Part shown: positions 17,019 to 25,381 of the stretch, piece after piece
Position numbering within the stretch: position 1 is the first letter of the stretch
How the letters are laid out: each line of letters starts with the position of its first letter
Source: JANLYQ01 sp031365725
GTDB taxonomy: Bacteria; Actinomycetota; Actinomycetes; JACCUZ01
DNA: 29,465 nucleotides
NCBI GenBank assembly: GCA_031365725.1
Contig: JANLYQ010000046.1
Location: 1 to 29,465 of the forward strand
Reading direction: 5' to 3'
Notes under the pieces: generated by a model
The model's input: the letters and a program-made list of their open reading frames with translations, nothing else
Told to the model about the DNA's origin: nothing
Database searches by the model: none
Program-made: the position numbers and the translations under genes

Positions 17019-18590
17019 CTAGGGCGTCGGCCTGGTCAGGCTGAACTGGTCGGCGTACACGGCCCGGCTGGTAGGTAGGGCGTAGGCCACAACCCCGTAC
17101 TTCAGCGCTGCACCCTGCTTGGACGTGTAGGGCGTGCTGATCTGGTGCCACGCAGCATCAGGGAGCGTGACCTTGACTACGGCGGCGGTCAGGCAACCTG
17201 CCGCGGAGCATTCCTGGAGCCGGACTGCGATGGTCTCCCCGATGTCGCCTTTGACCCACGCGCTGGCGGTGTAGGTGATGCCGGAAATCGAGGGCACCTT
17301 GACCGTGTCCGACAAGCCCGTGTTCGAGGATGTCCCTGACAGGTTCGCCATCTTGATCGAGTGCGTAGCGTCGTGTGCCGCAGCCGCATCGTTGGACCAG
17401 GTGATGGTGTCGTCGCTTGTCAATCTCCCCAAGTAGGGCGAGCCGCTCGTCTCGACCGAGGTGTTGGTCAATAGCTCCTGGTTGCCCGGGGGCGGCGGCG
17501 GCGGTGGCGGAGGGGGAGGCGGGGGTGTGCTGCCTTGCGTGATGATCCTGATCTCGTCGTTGAAGGTGTCCGCGACGATCAGGTCCCCCGTCGCCGTCAC
17601 GGTCAGTCCGCGCGGCTGATACATCAGTGCCGCCCCGGCCGACCCGCCGTCTCCGGCAAAGCCTTGTGTGGAGCCCGCGATAACGGCAACCACACCACTG
17701 TCGAGGTCCAACTTCTTGATCTGTTGATGGTTGCTGTCCGCAATGTAAAGGGTCTTGTCACCCTCCAAGGCGATGCCACGGGGGGTCGCCAACCCGGAGC
17801 CGAGGATGGTGGTCACGACGTGAGTGAGCGCGTCGATCTTTCTGATAGCCGAGTTGCCGGTGTCGGCCACGTACACGTTGCCGAAGGAGTCCACCTGGAG
17901 ACGTTGGGGTGAGTTGAACTGCGCGGAATCTGGCGAACCGTCTGCGTAGCCAGCCACTCCGGTCCCGGCAACCAGGTCGATGATCCCGGTCGACAGGTGC
18001 ACTACCCGGACCTTGTTGTCCAGCCCAGCGGTGTAGAGGTCGTCTCCCGAGCGGAAGACCGTCTTGGGGTTCCGCAGGGTGGCGGTGATGGCCGGCCCAC
18101 CGTCCCCGGTCCCCCCGAGACTGCCGTTTCCAGCCACGGTGTGGATGATCCCGTCCGGGGTCACCTCGCGCAGCCGATTGTGGTTCGCGTCAGCTATGAA
18201 GACGTCGCCGAGAGCATCGGCGAAAACATCGTGCGGCCAACTGATGTGGGCGGCGGTGGCAGGTCCGCCGTCGCCGACGTCCGGGTCAGAGGACAGGGTG
18301 TGCGACCCGTTGCCGGCAAAGGTGTCGATCGTGCCGCCCGGGTGGATCACCCGGATGCGGTCGTTGTACGTGTCGGCGATGTAGATGCTTCCGTCCGGGC
18401 CCGTGGCGGTGTCTCGTGGCTCATTGACCTGGGCCGACGTGGCCAGTCCCCCGTCCCCGGCAAAGCCGCGCACGTGCGTCCCGGCGACATCGGACATGGT
18501 GTTGTCCGATCCAACGTCAGCGGAGGCCGTCAGAGGCGTGACCAGCAGCGCCAGAGTCGCCGCGCTGAGCAGGGGGAGACTTCGACGCAT
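17019..18590 (-). CDS. Secreted NHL-repeat protein with polyproline linker and C-terminal carbohydrate-binding-like domain
   Basis: This 523-residue exported protein has a Sec signal peptide (MRRSLPLLSAATLALL..., probable cleavage ASA|D after residue 24). Six NHL beta-propeller blades follow, each with a P-x-G/D...Y/F-IADT/S-N core: IYIADTYNDRIRVI, VFIADANHNRLREV, LYTAGLDNKVRVV, VYVADTGNSAIRKI, LYIADSNHQQIKKL and LIVADTFNDEIRII. Glycine-rich loops with AGDGG occur between blades. A run of 13 prolines then joins a beta-sandwich domain (ELLTNTSVETSG, AYALPTSRAVYADQFSLT) resembling CBM4/9-type modules. NHL proteins bind proteins or nucleic acids or act as lyases; the function here is unknown. 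ATG 18590 is chosen for the signal peptide; GTG 18641 is an alternative. Base composition looks less GC-rich than neighbouring genes. Confidence 0.85.
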   Translation of the reverse strand: MRRSLPLLSAATLALLVTPLTASADVGSDNTMSDVAGTHVRGFAGDGGLATSAQVNEPRDTATGPDGSIYIADTYNDRIRVIHPGGTIDTFAGNGSHTLSSDPDVGDGGPATAAHISWPHDVFADALGDVFIADANHNRLREVTPDGIIHTVAGNGSLGGTGDGGPAITATLRNPKTVFRSGDDLYTAGLDNKVRVVHLSTGIIDLVAGTGVAGYADGSPDSAQFNSPQRLQVDSFGNVYVADTGNSAIRKIDALTHVVTTILGSGLATPRGIALEGDKTLYIADSNHQQIKKLDLDSGVVAVIAGSTQGFAGDGGSAGAALMYQPRGLTVTATGDLIVADTFNDEIRIITQGSTPPPPPPPPPPPPPGNQELLTNTSVETSGSPYLGRLTSDDTITWSNDAAAAHDATHSIKMANLSGTSSNTGLSDTVKVPSISGITYTASAWVKGDIGETIAVRLQECSAAGCLTAAVVKVTLPDAAWHQISTPYTSKQGAALKYGVVAYALPTSRAVYADQFSLTRPTP

Positions 18591-18838
18591 AGGGATCAAC
18601 CCTTCACTGGGTAGAGCAGAACTCACGTCGCTATACGACACGCCGGAAGCAACACTCGGACAGTGTCATGATTTGTAGAGTTTCAGGCAGGTGTTCTTGA
18701 ATGTCACGGTCTGCGACCAAGCCACTGCACGTCTCGATCGGGCAGGCGAGTCGGCGCCGATACACGACCAGAGACAATTGCGGCCCAGACCGACACCTGA
18801 CCGGCGTTCGGACCCTCGCGAACCGGGGCAGAAGCGGG

Positions 18839-19180
18839 ATGTCGACGCCCGTCGCCACGTCCCCCCTTCGAGGAGCCCCCGTGCTGGTTGTCACCGCCCG
18901 AATCGTGAGCAAGCCCGACACGCGCACGCCGACCCGCGACGCGCTCCTCGCTCTCGAGGCCCCGACCCGGGCCGAGGATGGCTGCCTCGAGTACACCTGG
19001 TTCGTCGCCGCAACCGAGCCCGACGTCTTCACGACCATCGAGCGCTGGGAGTCAGCGGCCCACCTCGAGGCGCACATGACGACCCCGCACGTGCAGGCCG
19101 TGCTCGCCGCCGCCGGCGACCTGGTGGCCGAGGCGCCCGTCATCACCAAGTACGACGTGGCATCCACCACAGTCAGCTGA
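18839..19180 (+). CDS. Antibiotic biosynthesis monooxygenase (ABM) domain protein
   Basis: This 113-residue single-domain protein of the dimeric alpha-beta barrel fold is related to cofactor-free quinol monooxygenases such as YgiN. Family features are LVVTARIVSKPDTRTPTRDALL, EDGCLEYTWFVAATEPDVF, TIERWESAAHLEAHMTTPHV and the C-terminal edge strand. Family members oxidise quinols or polyketide-like aromatics, but this fold is also used by non-enzymatic proteins. ATG 18839 is used; GTG 18881 would give the minimal domain. The 248-base stretch between it and the divergent NHL gene has no recognisable gene. Confidence 0.85.
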   Translation: MSTPVATSPLRGAPVLVVTARIVSKPDTRTPTRDALLALEAPTRAEDGCLEYTWFVAATEPDVFTTIERWESAAHLEAHMTTPHVQAVLAAAGDLVAEAPVITKYDVASTTVS

Positions 19181-19198
19181 CCCGGCGGCGGCGCGACG

Positions 19199-19993
19199 TC
19201 AGCGCGTTCGCGCCCAGCGGTTGACGGTCGTGCGGGCCTGCGCGACCGGGTCCAGGTCGATCGGCGCGAAGACGGTCAGAGTGACCGCCACCCGTGTCGG
19301 TCCGACCGAGAACTGATCGCTGCCCGGCGCGACCAGCACACGCATGCGGTGCCAACGTCCGTCGCAGGTGATCGCCGCGTCCCCGCCCGTCCCTCCGGCG
19401 ATCGCGCCGCCTCGCTGGCTGACGTCGACGGTGAACGAGGGGCCGACCCACGGCATCTGACACCGAAGGAGCAGCGGCACGCGCACCGCACCGCCTCCCA
19501 CGCGCCACAGCGGGCGTAGCACCCGCACGTCGGCCGCGGGCAGCAGTCGCACGACGGCTGTGACCACTACCTGCGGCAGCGGATCCATCGTGGTCGCGTC
19601 GAGCAGGGACAGGCGCACCTCGACTGTCGCCGCACCCGCCACGAACGACGGCCCGGTTCCCCCATCGATCGGCACCTCCACCCGATGGCCGACCGAGTCG
19701 CAGGTGAGGCTACGGCTACCACTGACGCCGGCGTCGACCGAGCCGGTGAGTGAGGATTGCGTGACGCGGACGACGAGATCGGCCACGAGCTCGCCCGGCC
19801 TGCAGGTCACGGTCACCTCGACAACTGCGCCACCGAAGCGTCCCAGCTGCCCGGTGTGCCCGATCGCCACGTGGTCTGCGGCGACGATGCCGCGGGCCGG
19901 GCCGACCGGCACGACGAGGGCCAGTACGAGGACAGCGACCGCAACGACGCAGGCAGCGAGCGCGTGACCGGGGCGCACCGACGTACGGCTCAT
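19199..19993 (-). CDS. Hypothetical exported protein with two duplicated beta domains
   Basis: This 264-residue protein of unrecognised family has an N-terminal hydrophobic segment (about 11-34, LAACVVAVAVLVLALVVPVG), either a signal peptide or an anchor. The rest is an internal duplication with an offset near 112 residues. Unit one has Cys64, VTQS (77-80), TCDS (97-100), FVAGAATVEVRLSL and DPLPQ (137-141). Unit two has Cys178, VSQR (191-194), TCDG (209-212), FSVGPTRVAVTLTV and DPVAQ (248-252). Each unit probably has one disulfide between its paired Cys residues, as in immunoglobulin-like sandwiches. ATG 19993 is chosen for the signal sequence. It converges on the ABM gene with an 18-base gap and is divergent from bioD. 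Confidence 0.8.
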   Translation of the reverse strand: MSRTSVRPGHALAACVVAVAVLVLALVVPVGPARGIVAADHVAIGHTGQLGRFGGAVVEVTVTCRPGELVADLVVRVTQSSLTGSVDAGVSGSRSLTCDSVGHRVEVPIDGGTGPSFVAGAATVEVRLSLLDATTMDPLPQVVVTAVVRLLPAADVRVLRPLWRVGGGAVRVPLLLRCQMPWVGPSFTVDVSQRGGAIAGGTGGDAAITCDGRWHRMRVLVAPGSDQFSVGPTRVAVTLTVFAPIDLDPVAQARTTVNRWARTR

Positions 19994-20035
19994 GTCCGCA
20001 CTATGCGCCGAGTCCGAGCGACCGACAATCCCCCT

Positions 20036-20066
20036 TCCGAGAGGAGCATGATTCGATCTCCTCGGG
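20036..20066. promoter_or_regulatory. Imperfect inverted repeat upstream of bioD
   Basis: TTCCGAGAGGAG is followed after an 11-base loop by CTCCTCGGG, pairing except for a two-base bulge. It lies about 45 bases before bioD GTG 20112 and might be a regulator site or leader hairpin. It does not resemble the BirA or BioQ operators I know of. Confidence 0.3.
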
Positions 20067-20111
20067 CCGATCCGACTCCTCCGGCTGATCTGACAGAGGG
20101 ATGGACGCGAC

Positions 20112-20825
20112 GTGAGCGTGCTGGTGGTGACCGGGACCGGCACCGGCGTGGGCAAGACGGTGGTGACGGCGGCGGTTGCTGCGCTCGCGGCGACTCGTGG
20201 GTCGTCGGTCGCCGTCGTCAAGCCCGCCCAGACCGGCGTTGTTGCCGGAGAGCCCGGTGACCTCGACGACGTACGACGCCTGGCCGGGGTCATCGACCTG
20301 CACGAGCTCGCGCGGTTCCCCGACCCGCTCTCTCCTGCCGCGGCTGCCCGGCGAAGCGGTTTGTCGCCTCTCGACGTCGCAGCCTGCGTCAAGACCGTGC
20401 GCGAGCTTGCTGACTCCCGCGACCTCGTGATCATGGAGGGCGCCGGCGGCTTGCTCGTGCGGTACGACGATGAGGGCGCCACTCTCGCCGACCTCGCTCG
20501 CGAGCTGGCCGCCGACGTGCTGGTGGTCGTCGACCCGGCGCTGGGCACGTTGAACCACACGGCGTTGACGTTGGAGGCGATGGCGCACCGAGGTCTCACG
20601 CTGGCGGGGGTGGTCATCGGGGCGTGGCCCGAGCAGCCCGACCTCGCCTGCCGCAGCAACGTCCGCGACCTCGAGACGTTGGCCGCACGACCGTTGACCG
20701 GTGCGTTGCCGGCGGGCGCCGGGGGGCTCGACGCGGCGGAGTTCCTGCTGCTGGCGCGCTCCGGTCTGGCGCCTGCGTTGGGCGGAGTCTTCGATGCGGC
20801 AGACTTCCGCCGTGACCACCACTGA
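20112..20825 (+). CDS. bioD: Dethiobiotin synthetase
   Basis: This enzyme closes the ureido ring of dethiobiotin from 7,8-diaminopelargonate, CO2 and ATP, the penultimate step of biotin synthesis. It is 237 residues, normal for the family. The P-loop GTGTGVGKT (8-16) is at the N-terminus, followed by the diamine/Mg-binding VKPAQTG and the second motif MEGAGGLLVRYD. GTG 20112 follows AGAGGG about 11 bases upstream. The bioB start lies within its 3' end, so the two are translationally coupled. bioA and bioF are not in the window, so this is a minimal bioDB unit. Confidence 0.95.
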   Translation: MSVLVVTGTGTGVGKTVVTAAVAALAATRGSSVAVVKPAQTGVVAGEPGDLDDVRRLAGVIDLHELARFPDPLSPAAAARRSGLSPLDVAACVKTVRELADSRDLVIMEGAGGLLVRYDDEGATLADLARELAADVLVVVDPALGTLNHTALTLEAMAHRGLTLAGVVIGAWPEQPDLACRSNVRDLETLAARPLTGALPAGAGGLDAAEFLLLARSGLAPALGGVFDAADFRRDHH

Positions 20826-21849
20826 TCTCGATGTGACTGCTGAGAGTCCAGCCACCGCCGCGATCCTTGCCACTGCGCGCACCCAGGTGCTCGAGGAGGG
20901 GCGCGGGTTGACCGAGGCGCAGGTGCTCGAGGTGCTGCAGCTGCCCGACGACGCCTTGCCGGACCTGCTCGCACTCGCCCACGAGGTACGCCTGCGTTGG
21001 TGCGGCGACGAGGTCGAGGTCGAGGGCATCGTGTCGGTGAAGACCGGTGGCTGCCCGGAGGACTGCCACTTCTGCTCGCAGTCGGGGCTGTTCCCTTCAC
21101 CGGTGCGCGCGGCCTGGCTCGACATCCCGTCGCTGGTGCGGGCGGCGGTCGAGACGGCGGCGACCGGGGCCACCGAGTTCTGCATCGTGGCCGCCGTCCG
21201 CGGTCCGGATGCGCGGCTGATGACGCAGATGCGTAAAGGAGTTGCAGCGATCCGCGCGGCCGTCGAGATCAACGTCGCCGCGTCGCTCGGCATGCTCACC
21301 CAGGAGCAGGTCGACGACTTGGCCGACATGGGCATCCACCGCTACAACCACAACCTGGAGACCGCCCGCTCCTACTTCCCGCAGGTCGTCACCACCCACA
21401 CCTGGGAGGAGCGCTGGGCGACGCTGACCATGGTGCGCGCGGCCGGCATGGAGGTCTGCTGCGGCGGTGTGGTCGGCATGGGCGAGTCGCTCGAGCAGCG
21501 CGCCGAGCTCGCTGCTCAACTCGCCGAGCTCACCCCCGACGAGGTGCCGCTGAACTTCCTCAACCCCCGCCCCGGCACGCCGTTCGGTGACCTGCCGGTG
21601 ATGGCAGGCTCCGATGCGCTGCGCACGATCGCGGCGTTCCGGCTCGCGATGCCGCGCACGATCCTGCGCTACGCCGGCGGCCGGGAGATCACTCTCGGCG
21701 ACCTCGGCACCCGCGAGGGGATGCTCGGCGGCATCAACGCCGTGATCGTCGGCAACTACCTCACCACCCTTGGCCGTTCTCCGGACGAGGACCTCGCCCT
21801 GCTCGGCGACCTCGGTATGCCGGTGAAGGCGCTGTCTCAGACCATCTGA
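20794..21849 (+). CDS. bioB: Biotin synthase
   Basis: This radical-SAM enzyme inserts sulfur into dethiobiotin. It is 351 residues from ATG 20794. The radical-SAM cluster motif CPEDCHFC has Cys87, Cys91 and Cys94. Further conserved segments are YNHNLETARSYFPQVV, CCGGVVGMGES, NFLNPRPGTPFGD and LRYAGGREITLGDLG (with the Arg that contacts the [2Fe-2S] cluster). ATG 20794 is preferred because GGCGGAG sits six bases upstream; GTG 20812 is an alternative. The start overlaps bioD by 32 bases. Actinobacterial BioB of this type generally needs the small partner BsaP, which is encoded further along this window at 28020. Confidence 0.97.
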   Translation: MRQTSAVTTTDLDVTAESPATAAILATARTQVLEEGRGLTEAQVLEVLQLPDDALPDLLALAHEVRLRWCGDEVEVEGIVSVKTGGCPEDCHFCSQSGLFPSPVRAAWLDIPSLVRAAVETAATGATEFCIVAAVRGPDARLMTQMRKGVAAIRAAVEINVAASLGMLTQEQVDDLADMGIHRYNHNLETARSYFPQVVTTHTWEERWATLTMVRAAGMEVCCGGVVGMGESLEQRAELAAQLAELTPDEVPLNFLNPRPGTPFGDLPVMAGSDALRTIAAFRLAMPRTILRYAGGREITLGDLGTREGMLGGINAVIVGNYLTTLGRSPDEDLALLGDLGMPVKALSQTI

Positions 21850-21860
21850 GCCACCGGCGA

Positions 21861-21942
21861 ACCAACGAACACACAGAAGCCGCCCTGCCGAGTCGCCGCT
21901 GAGCGTGTGGTCGGCGCTGCTGGCCCGCTTCTGTGTGTTGGT
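21861..21942 (+). terminator. Long inverted repeat after bioB
   Basis: ACCAAC-GAAC-ACACAGAAGC (21861-21880) pairs with GCTTCTGTGT-GTTGGT (21927-21942), giving 16 paired bases with a four-base bulge on the left arm. The 46-base loop is GC-rich and can fold further. It starts 11 bases after the bioB stop, so it probably ends the bioDB transcript. The AT-rich arms are unusual for this genome and could mark a small repeat element. Confidence 0.6.
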
Positions 21943-21983
21943 CGGTACACGGACGCCGAAGCCCCACCTGCGACCATGAGCGC

Positions 21984-22550
21984 ATGCGGGTCACGCGCAC
22001 GGACCGACTCGCTGATCTGCTGCCTGACTACGAGCGCCGAGAACTCACGCACGACCCGGGCAGTCTCGCCGCAGCCCACGCGGGAGCGCCGCCTGACGGC
22101 TATCGGCGACTCGAGCGCCGCGCGCGAATAGGTGATGGATCTGCCGCCTTCGCCCGCGCGGCCGAGGCGGTGCTGACCTGGCAGATGCATCGGCGCGCGG
22201 GCCTGGTCGTTGCCGCTCGGGCGGGAGCTACGGCCGGAGCCACCGTGGTCCTCGGTCTCGGCCGGCCACTCGGCCTGGTGATCCCGTGCCGCGTCATGTC
22301 AGTCCTTGACGAGGAGCATCGGCAGGGCTTCACCTACGGGACGCTGCCCGACCATCCCGAGTGCGGCGAGGAGTCCTTCATCGTCTCCAGAGACGCCGAT
22401 GGCGCAGTCTGGATCGACATCATCGCGACCAGCCGCCCCGGGAGCCGACTGGTGGCCCTGGGTGGCCCGATCAGCCGGGCGGCCCAACGACTGGCCACCG
22501 GCAGATACGCCTCCGCCGTCGGACAGCTCGCCTCGGCGCCCCTTCCATAA
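21984..22550 (+). CDS. DUF1990 family protein
   Basis: This 188-residue cytosolic protein of unknown function has the family-defining C-terminal segment GFTYGTLPDHPECGEESFIV, then VWIDIIATSRPGSRLVALGG. The N-terminal part shows a Tyr-x-Arg-x-Glu pattern (PDGYRRLERRARIGDG) and FARAAEAVLTWQMHR, also typical. ATG 21984 is the first plausible start. It stands alone between the bioDB terminator and the DUF3311-symporter pair. A role in lipid or acyl metabolism has been suggested for relatives but cannot be judged here. Confidence 0.85.
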   Translation: MRVTRTDRLADLLPDYERRELTHDPGSLAAAHAGAPPDGYRRLERRARIGDGSAAFARAAEAVLTWQMHRRAGLVVAARAGATAGATVVLGLGRPLGLVIPCRVMSVLDEEHRQGFTYGTLPDHPECGEESFIVSRDADGAVWIDIIATSRPGSRLVALGGPISRAAQRLATGRYASAVGQLASAPLP

Positions 22551-22605
22551 CAGGACAAAGAGGGATAACGTCCGGCCGACCCGTCACCGACGCCGGAGGT
22601 CCACG

Positions 22606-22869
22606 ATGAGCACGCGCACGCCCGAACGGCCTGGGCGCCCCGACCGCCCCGACGGAGCTGCCCCCTCGCCGCGCTCCGACCGGCACCCAGTCGCCTGGCT
22701 GCTGCTCGTGCCGCTGGTGGTCACGCTGATCCCGCCGTTCTACAACCGCGTGCACCCCACGCTCTTCCACATCCCGTTCTTCTACTGGTACCAGCTGGCA
22801 GCGATCGTGCTGAGCGTCGTCATCACCCTGGTCGTCTACCGCGCCCTGCGCAGAACGTCGGGGCACTGA
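22606..22869 (+). CDS. DUF3311 small membrane subunit
   Basis: This 87-residue protein has a Pro/Arg-rich cytoplasmic head (about 1-26) and two membrane helices (HPVAWLLLVPLVVTLIPPFYN and the stretch around YQLAAIVLSVVITLVVY). The PPFYNRVHPTLFHIPFFYWYQ region (in parts PPFYNRVHP and IPFFYWYQL) is typical of DUF3311. It has a strong GGAGGT site (22595-22600) five bases before ATG. The symporter ATG begins one base after its stop. In this family the small subunit is almost always encoded next to a sodium:solute symporter and is probably its accessory subunit. Confidence 0.9.
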   Translation: MSTRTPERPGRPDRPDGAAPSPRSDRHPVAWLLLVPLVVTLIPPFYNRVHPTLFHIPFFYWYQLAAIVLSVVITLVVYRALRRTSGH

Positions 22870-22870
22870 G

Positions 22871-24517
22871 ATGTTCGACCATGTCCACGGCGTCGAGCTC
22901 GCCGTTTTCACCGTCCTCTTCCTCGTCGTCAGCGGACTCGGCTTCGTCGCGGCGCGCTGGCGCAAGGCTGCCGACCTCGCCCACCTCGACGAGTGGGGTC
23001 TGGGCGGGCGCGACTTCGGTCCGTGGATCACCTGGTTCCTGCTCGGCGGCGACCTTTACACGGCGTACACGTTCGTCGCTGTGCCCGCGCTCGTCTTCGG
23101 TGCGGGAGCAATCGGGTTCTTCGCGGTGCCCTACACGATCGTGGTCTACCCGATCGTCTTCATGGTGCTCATCAGGCTCTGGTCGGTGTCGCACGTCCAC
23201 GGCTTCGTCACACCGGCCGACTTCGTCCGCGCCCGGCACGGGTCGTCGACGTTGGCGCTGCTCGTCGCCCTCACCGGCATCGTGGCGACCATGCCTTACA
23301 TCGCCTTGCAGCTGGTCGGCATCGAGGCCGTGCTCAAGGCGATGGGCGTCACCGGCCACCTGCCGATCATCGTGGCGTTCGCGATCCTCGCCGCCTACAC
23401 CTATAGCTCGGGGCTGCGCGCACCGGCTCTGATCGCGTTCGTCAAAGACGCGCTGATCTACCTCGTCATCATCGTCGCAGTCATCGTGATCCCCTACAAG
23501 CTCGGCGGCTGGGATGCGATCTTCGGCGCGGCGGAGAGGAAGTTTGCGGCCTCACCCAACCCCGGTGACGGAGTGGTGCTCGGCGGTCCGGCGCAGCTGC
23601 AGTACGCCACGCTGGCACTCGGGTCGGCGCTCGCGCTGTTCCTCTACCCGCACTCGGTCACGGCTGTCCTCGCGTCCCGCGACCGCAACGTCATCAAGCG
23701 CAACATGGCCGCGTTGCCGGCGTACAGCTTCATCCTCGGGCTGCTTGCACTGCTCGGCTACATGGCGGTCAAGGCAGGTGTCACCCCACTGACCAACAGC
23801 GCGGGCAAGGCCGACAGCAACACGATCGTGCCGTTGCTGTTCGACCAGATGTTCCCCAGCTGGTTCGCCGGTGTGGCATTCGCCGCCATCGGCATCGGCG
23901 CTCTGGTGCCCGCGGCCATCATGTCGATCGCGGCGGCGAACCTGTGGACCCGCAACATCTACGTCGAGTACATCAATAAGGACGCGACACCCGCGCAGGA
24001 GGCACGCAGCAGCAAGCTTGCCTCGCTTGTCGTCAAGCTCGGTGCGCTGGTGGCGATCCTCGCGCTCGACCCGCAGTTCTCCATCGACCTGCAGCTGCTC
24101 GGGGGGGTCATCGTGCTGCAGACGCTGCCGGCGGTCGCTCTCGGGCTCTACACCCGCTGGCTGCACCGCTGGGCGCTGATCGCCGGCTGGGCCGCGGGGA
24201 TGCTCGTGGGTTTCTGGACAACGTTCCAGATCCAGCAGAAGCTGTTCAACCCCGACGGCACCATCACCATCGTGAAGGCGCACTTCGGCGGGTCAGCGTT
24301 CCCGTTGAGCAAGCTCGGGTTCGACACAACCGCGACCGTGTATGCCGGCTTCCTGGCACTGCTGGCCAACCTTGTGGTTGCGGTGCTCGCCACCCTGATC
24401 CTTCGCGCGATAAAAGCACCCCAGGGCGAGGACCGCACAAGAGCTGATGACTACCTGGCCGACCGGGACGACCCGCGGGTCTCGGACCTCAGTCCGGCGG
24501 CCGCGGCCGCGCGCTGA
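22871..24517 (+). CDS. Sodium:solute symporter, monocarboxylate permease (MctC/MctP-like)
   Basis: This is a 548-residue, about 13-helix transporter of the SSS family (TC 2.A.21) in the cytoplasmic membrane, probably importing short monocarboxylates such as acetate, propionate or pyruvate. Characteristic segments are WGLGGRDFGPWITWFLLGGD near residue 50, ADFVRARHGSSTLALLVAL, FLYPHSVTAVLASRDRNVIK and GIGALVPAAIMSIAAANL. The tail is acidic and cytoplasmic. The exact substrate cannot be told, but the pairing with DUF3311 fits the MctC group. Its last 67 bases overlap the convergent BrkB gene. Confidence 0.93.
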   Translation: MFDHVHGVELAVFTVLFLVVSGLGFVAARWRKAADLAHLDEWGLGGRDFGPWITWFLLGGDLYTAYTFVAVPALVFGAGAIGFFAVPYTIVVYPIVFMVLIRLWSVSHVHGFVTPADFVRARHGSSTLALLVALTGIVATMPYIALQLVGIEAVLKAMGVTGHLPIIVAFAILAAYTYSSGLRAPALIAFVKDALIYLVIIVAVIVIPYKLGGWDAIFGAAERKFAASPNPGDGVVLGGPAQLQYATLALGSALALFLYPHSVTAVLASRDRNVIKRNMAALPAYSFILGLLALLGYMAVKAGVTPLTNSAGKADSNTIVPLLFDQMFPSWFAGVAFAAIGIGALVPAAIMSIAAANLWTRNIYVEYINKDATPAQEARSSKLASLVVKLGALVAILALDPQFSIDLQLLGGVIVLQTLPAVALGLYTRWLHRWALIAGWAAGMLVGFWTTFQIQQKLFNPDGTITIVKAHFGGSAFPLSKLGFDTTATVYAGFLALLANLVVAVLATLILRAIKAPQGEDRTRADDYLADRDDPRVSDLSPAAAAAR

Positions 24518-25338
24518 GCCCCGTCGACGCGTACGGCCGGCCGGTCGAGCACCATCACCAGCTGGTGGCCGACCAGCACGAGCAGGTGGAGCACCCACAA
24601 CCACAACGACACCGCCACCATGGCACCGACCGCGGTGTAGCCGCCGAACGGCAGCCCTAGGTCCAGCGGGATCGACAGGAACAGCACGAAGCCCTGCAGA
24701 AAGCCCGACACGAACGACGCCGTGACGAGAGCACCGACCGACGCCGCGCGCCACGACACCTCAGCCGGTGACAGCACGCGGTAGATGTAGGTGAGCGGCA
24801 CCGACAGCAGCAGCCAGTCCAGCACCAGAGCCAGGTAGACGGCCAGCGCCGTGCCGCCGCGTCCGCTGCTGGTGAGGTGGGCCAGGGTCGGCGCCGCCAG
24901 CAGGATCGCGACAGCCATCAACGGTGTCACCAGCAGCAGGGGCAGCACCCCGGCCCGGCCGCGCCACCCGGTGTAGGACTCGTCGGTGCGCGCCATCCGG
25001 GCGAACGCCCGCCGCAGCCCCTCGCCGTAGAGGGTCGAGGGCAGCAGCGCCACCAGCAGGGTCAGCACACTGAGGTGGGCGCCGGCCGCGATCAGCCGCG
25101 CGACCAGCGCGGGGGCGCCCAGGGAGTCGGGCAGTGCGTCGGCCACCCGGCCGCCGAGCCGGGCCACCCGGTCAGGGCCGATGAGCACCCCGGCCAGCCG
25201 CAACGCCACCAACGTCGCCGGCAGCAGCGCGATCGTGCCGTAGAACGTCAACCCGCCGGCGTACAGCGCAAGGTCGTGCCGGCGCAGCCCCGATGCGACC
25301 TCGCGCAGGGTCGGACCGACCGGACGCAGGGAGCGCAT
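24451..25338 (-). CDS. YihY/BrkB family membrane protein
   Basis: This 295-residue integral membrane protein has about six helices. The N-terminal signature DLALYAGGLTFYGTIALLPA matches the family. Other segments include VLTLLVALLPSTLYGEGLRRAF, LDWLLLSVPLTYIYRVLSP and GGYTAVGAMVAVSLWLWVL. Function is unresolved in the family: it is not an RNase as once annotated, and transport or envelope roles are proposed. ATG 25338 is chosen; ATG 25389 would add 17 residues and overlap the divergent GNAT start. The C-terminus is basic/Ala-rich and overlaps the symporter gene end. Confidence 0.88.
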   Translation of the reverse strand: MRSLRPVGPTLREVASGLRRHDLALYAGGLTFYGTIALLPATLVALRLAGVLIGPDRVARLGGRVADALPDSLGAPALVARLIAAGAHLSVLTLLVALLPSTLYGEGLRRAFARMARTDESYTGWRGRAGVLPLLLVTPLMAVAILLAAPTLAHLTSSGRGGTALAVYLALVLDWLLLSVPLTYIYRVLSPAEVSWRAASVGALVTASFVSGFLQGFVLFLSIPLDLGLPFGGYTAVGAMVAVSLWLWVLHLLVLVGHQLVMVLDRPAVRVDGAQRAAAAAGLRSETRGSSRSAR

Positions 25339-25368
25339 ACCTTCTGGATGCCCCGTGCGGGTGCCGTC

Positions 25369-25374
25369 TAGTCT
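25369..25374 (+). promoter_or_regulatory. Predicted -10 element giving a leaderless GNAT-GH9 transcript
   Basis: TAGTCT fits TAnnnT and ends seven bases before the GTG at 25382, so transcription would start at the start codon. There is no ribosome-binding site between them. Confidence 0.45.
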
Positions 25375-25381
25375 CGTGCGC

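Noticed and set aside
17486..17528. GGN-rich tract considered as a CRISPR-like or satellite repeat
   Set aside because: It simply encodes the 13-proline linker of the NHL protein.
18620..18690. Weak ACACT/AGTGT inverted repeat upstream of the NHL gene as an operator
   Set aside because: Only five paired bases, no second copy and no adjacent regulator.
20001..21335. Minus-strand open frame opposite bioD and bioB
   Set aside because: The opposite strand encodes unmistakable BioD and BioB; this frame has no recognisable domain.
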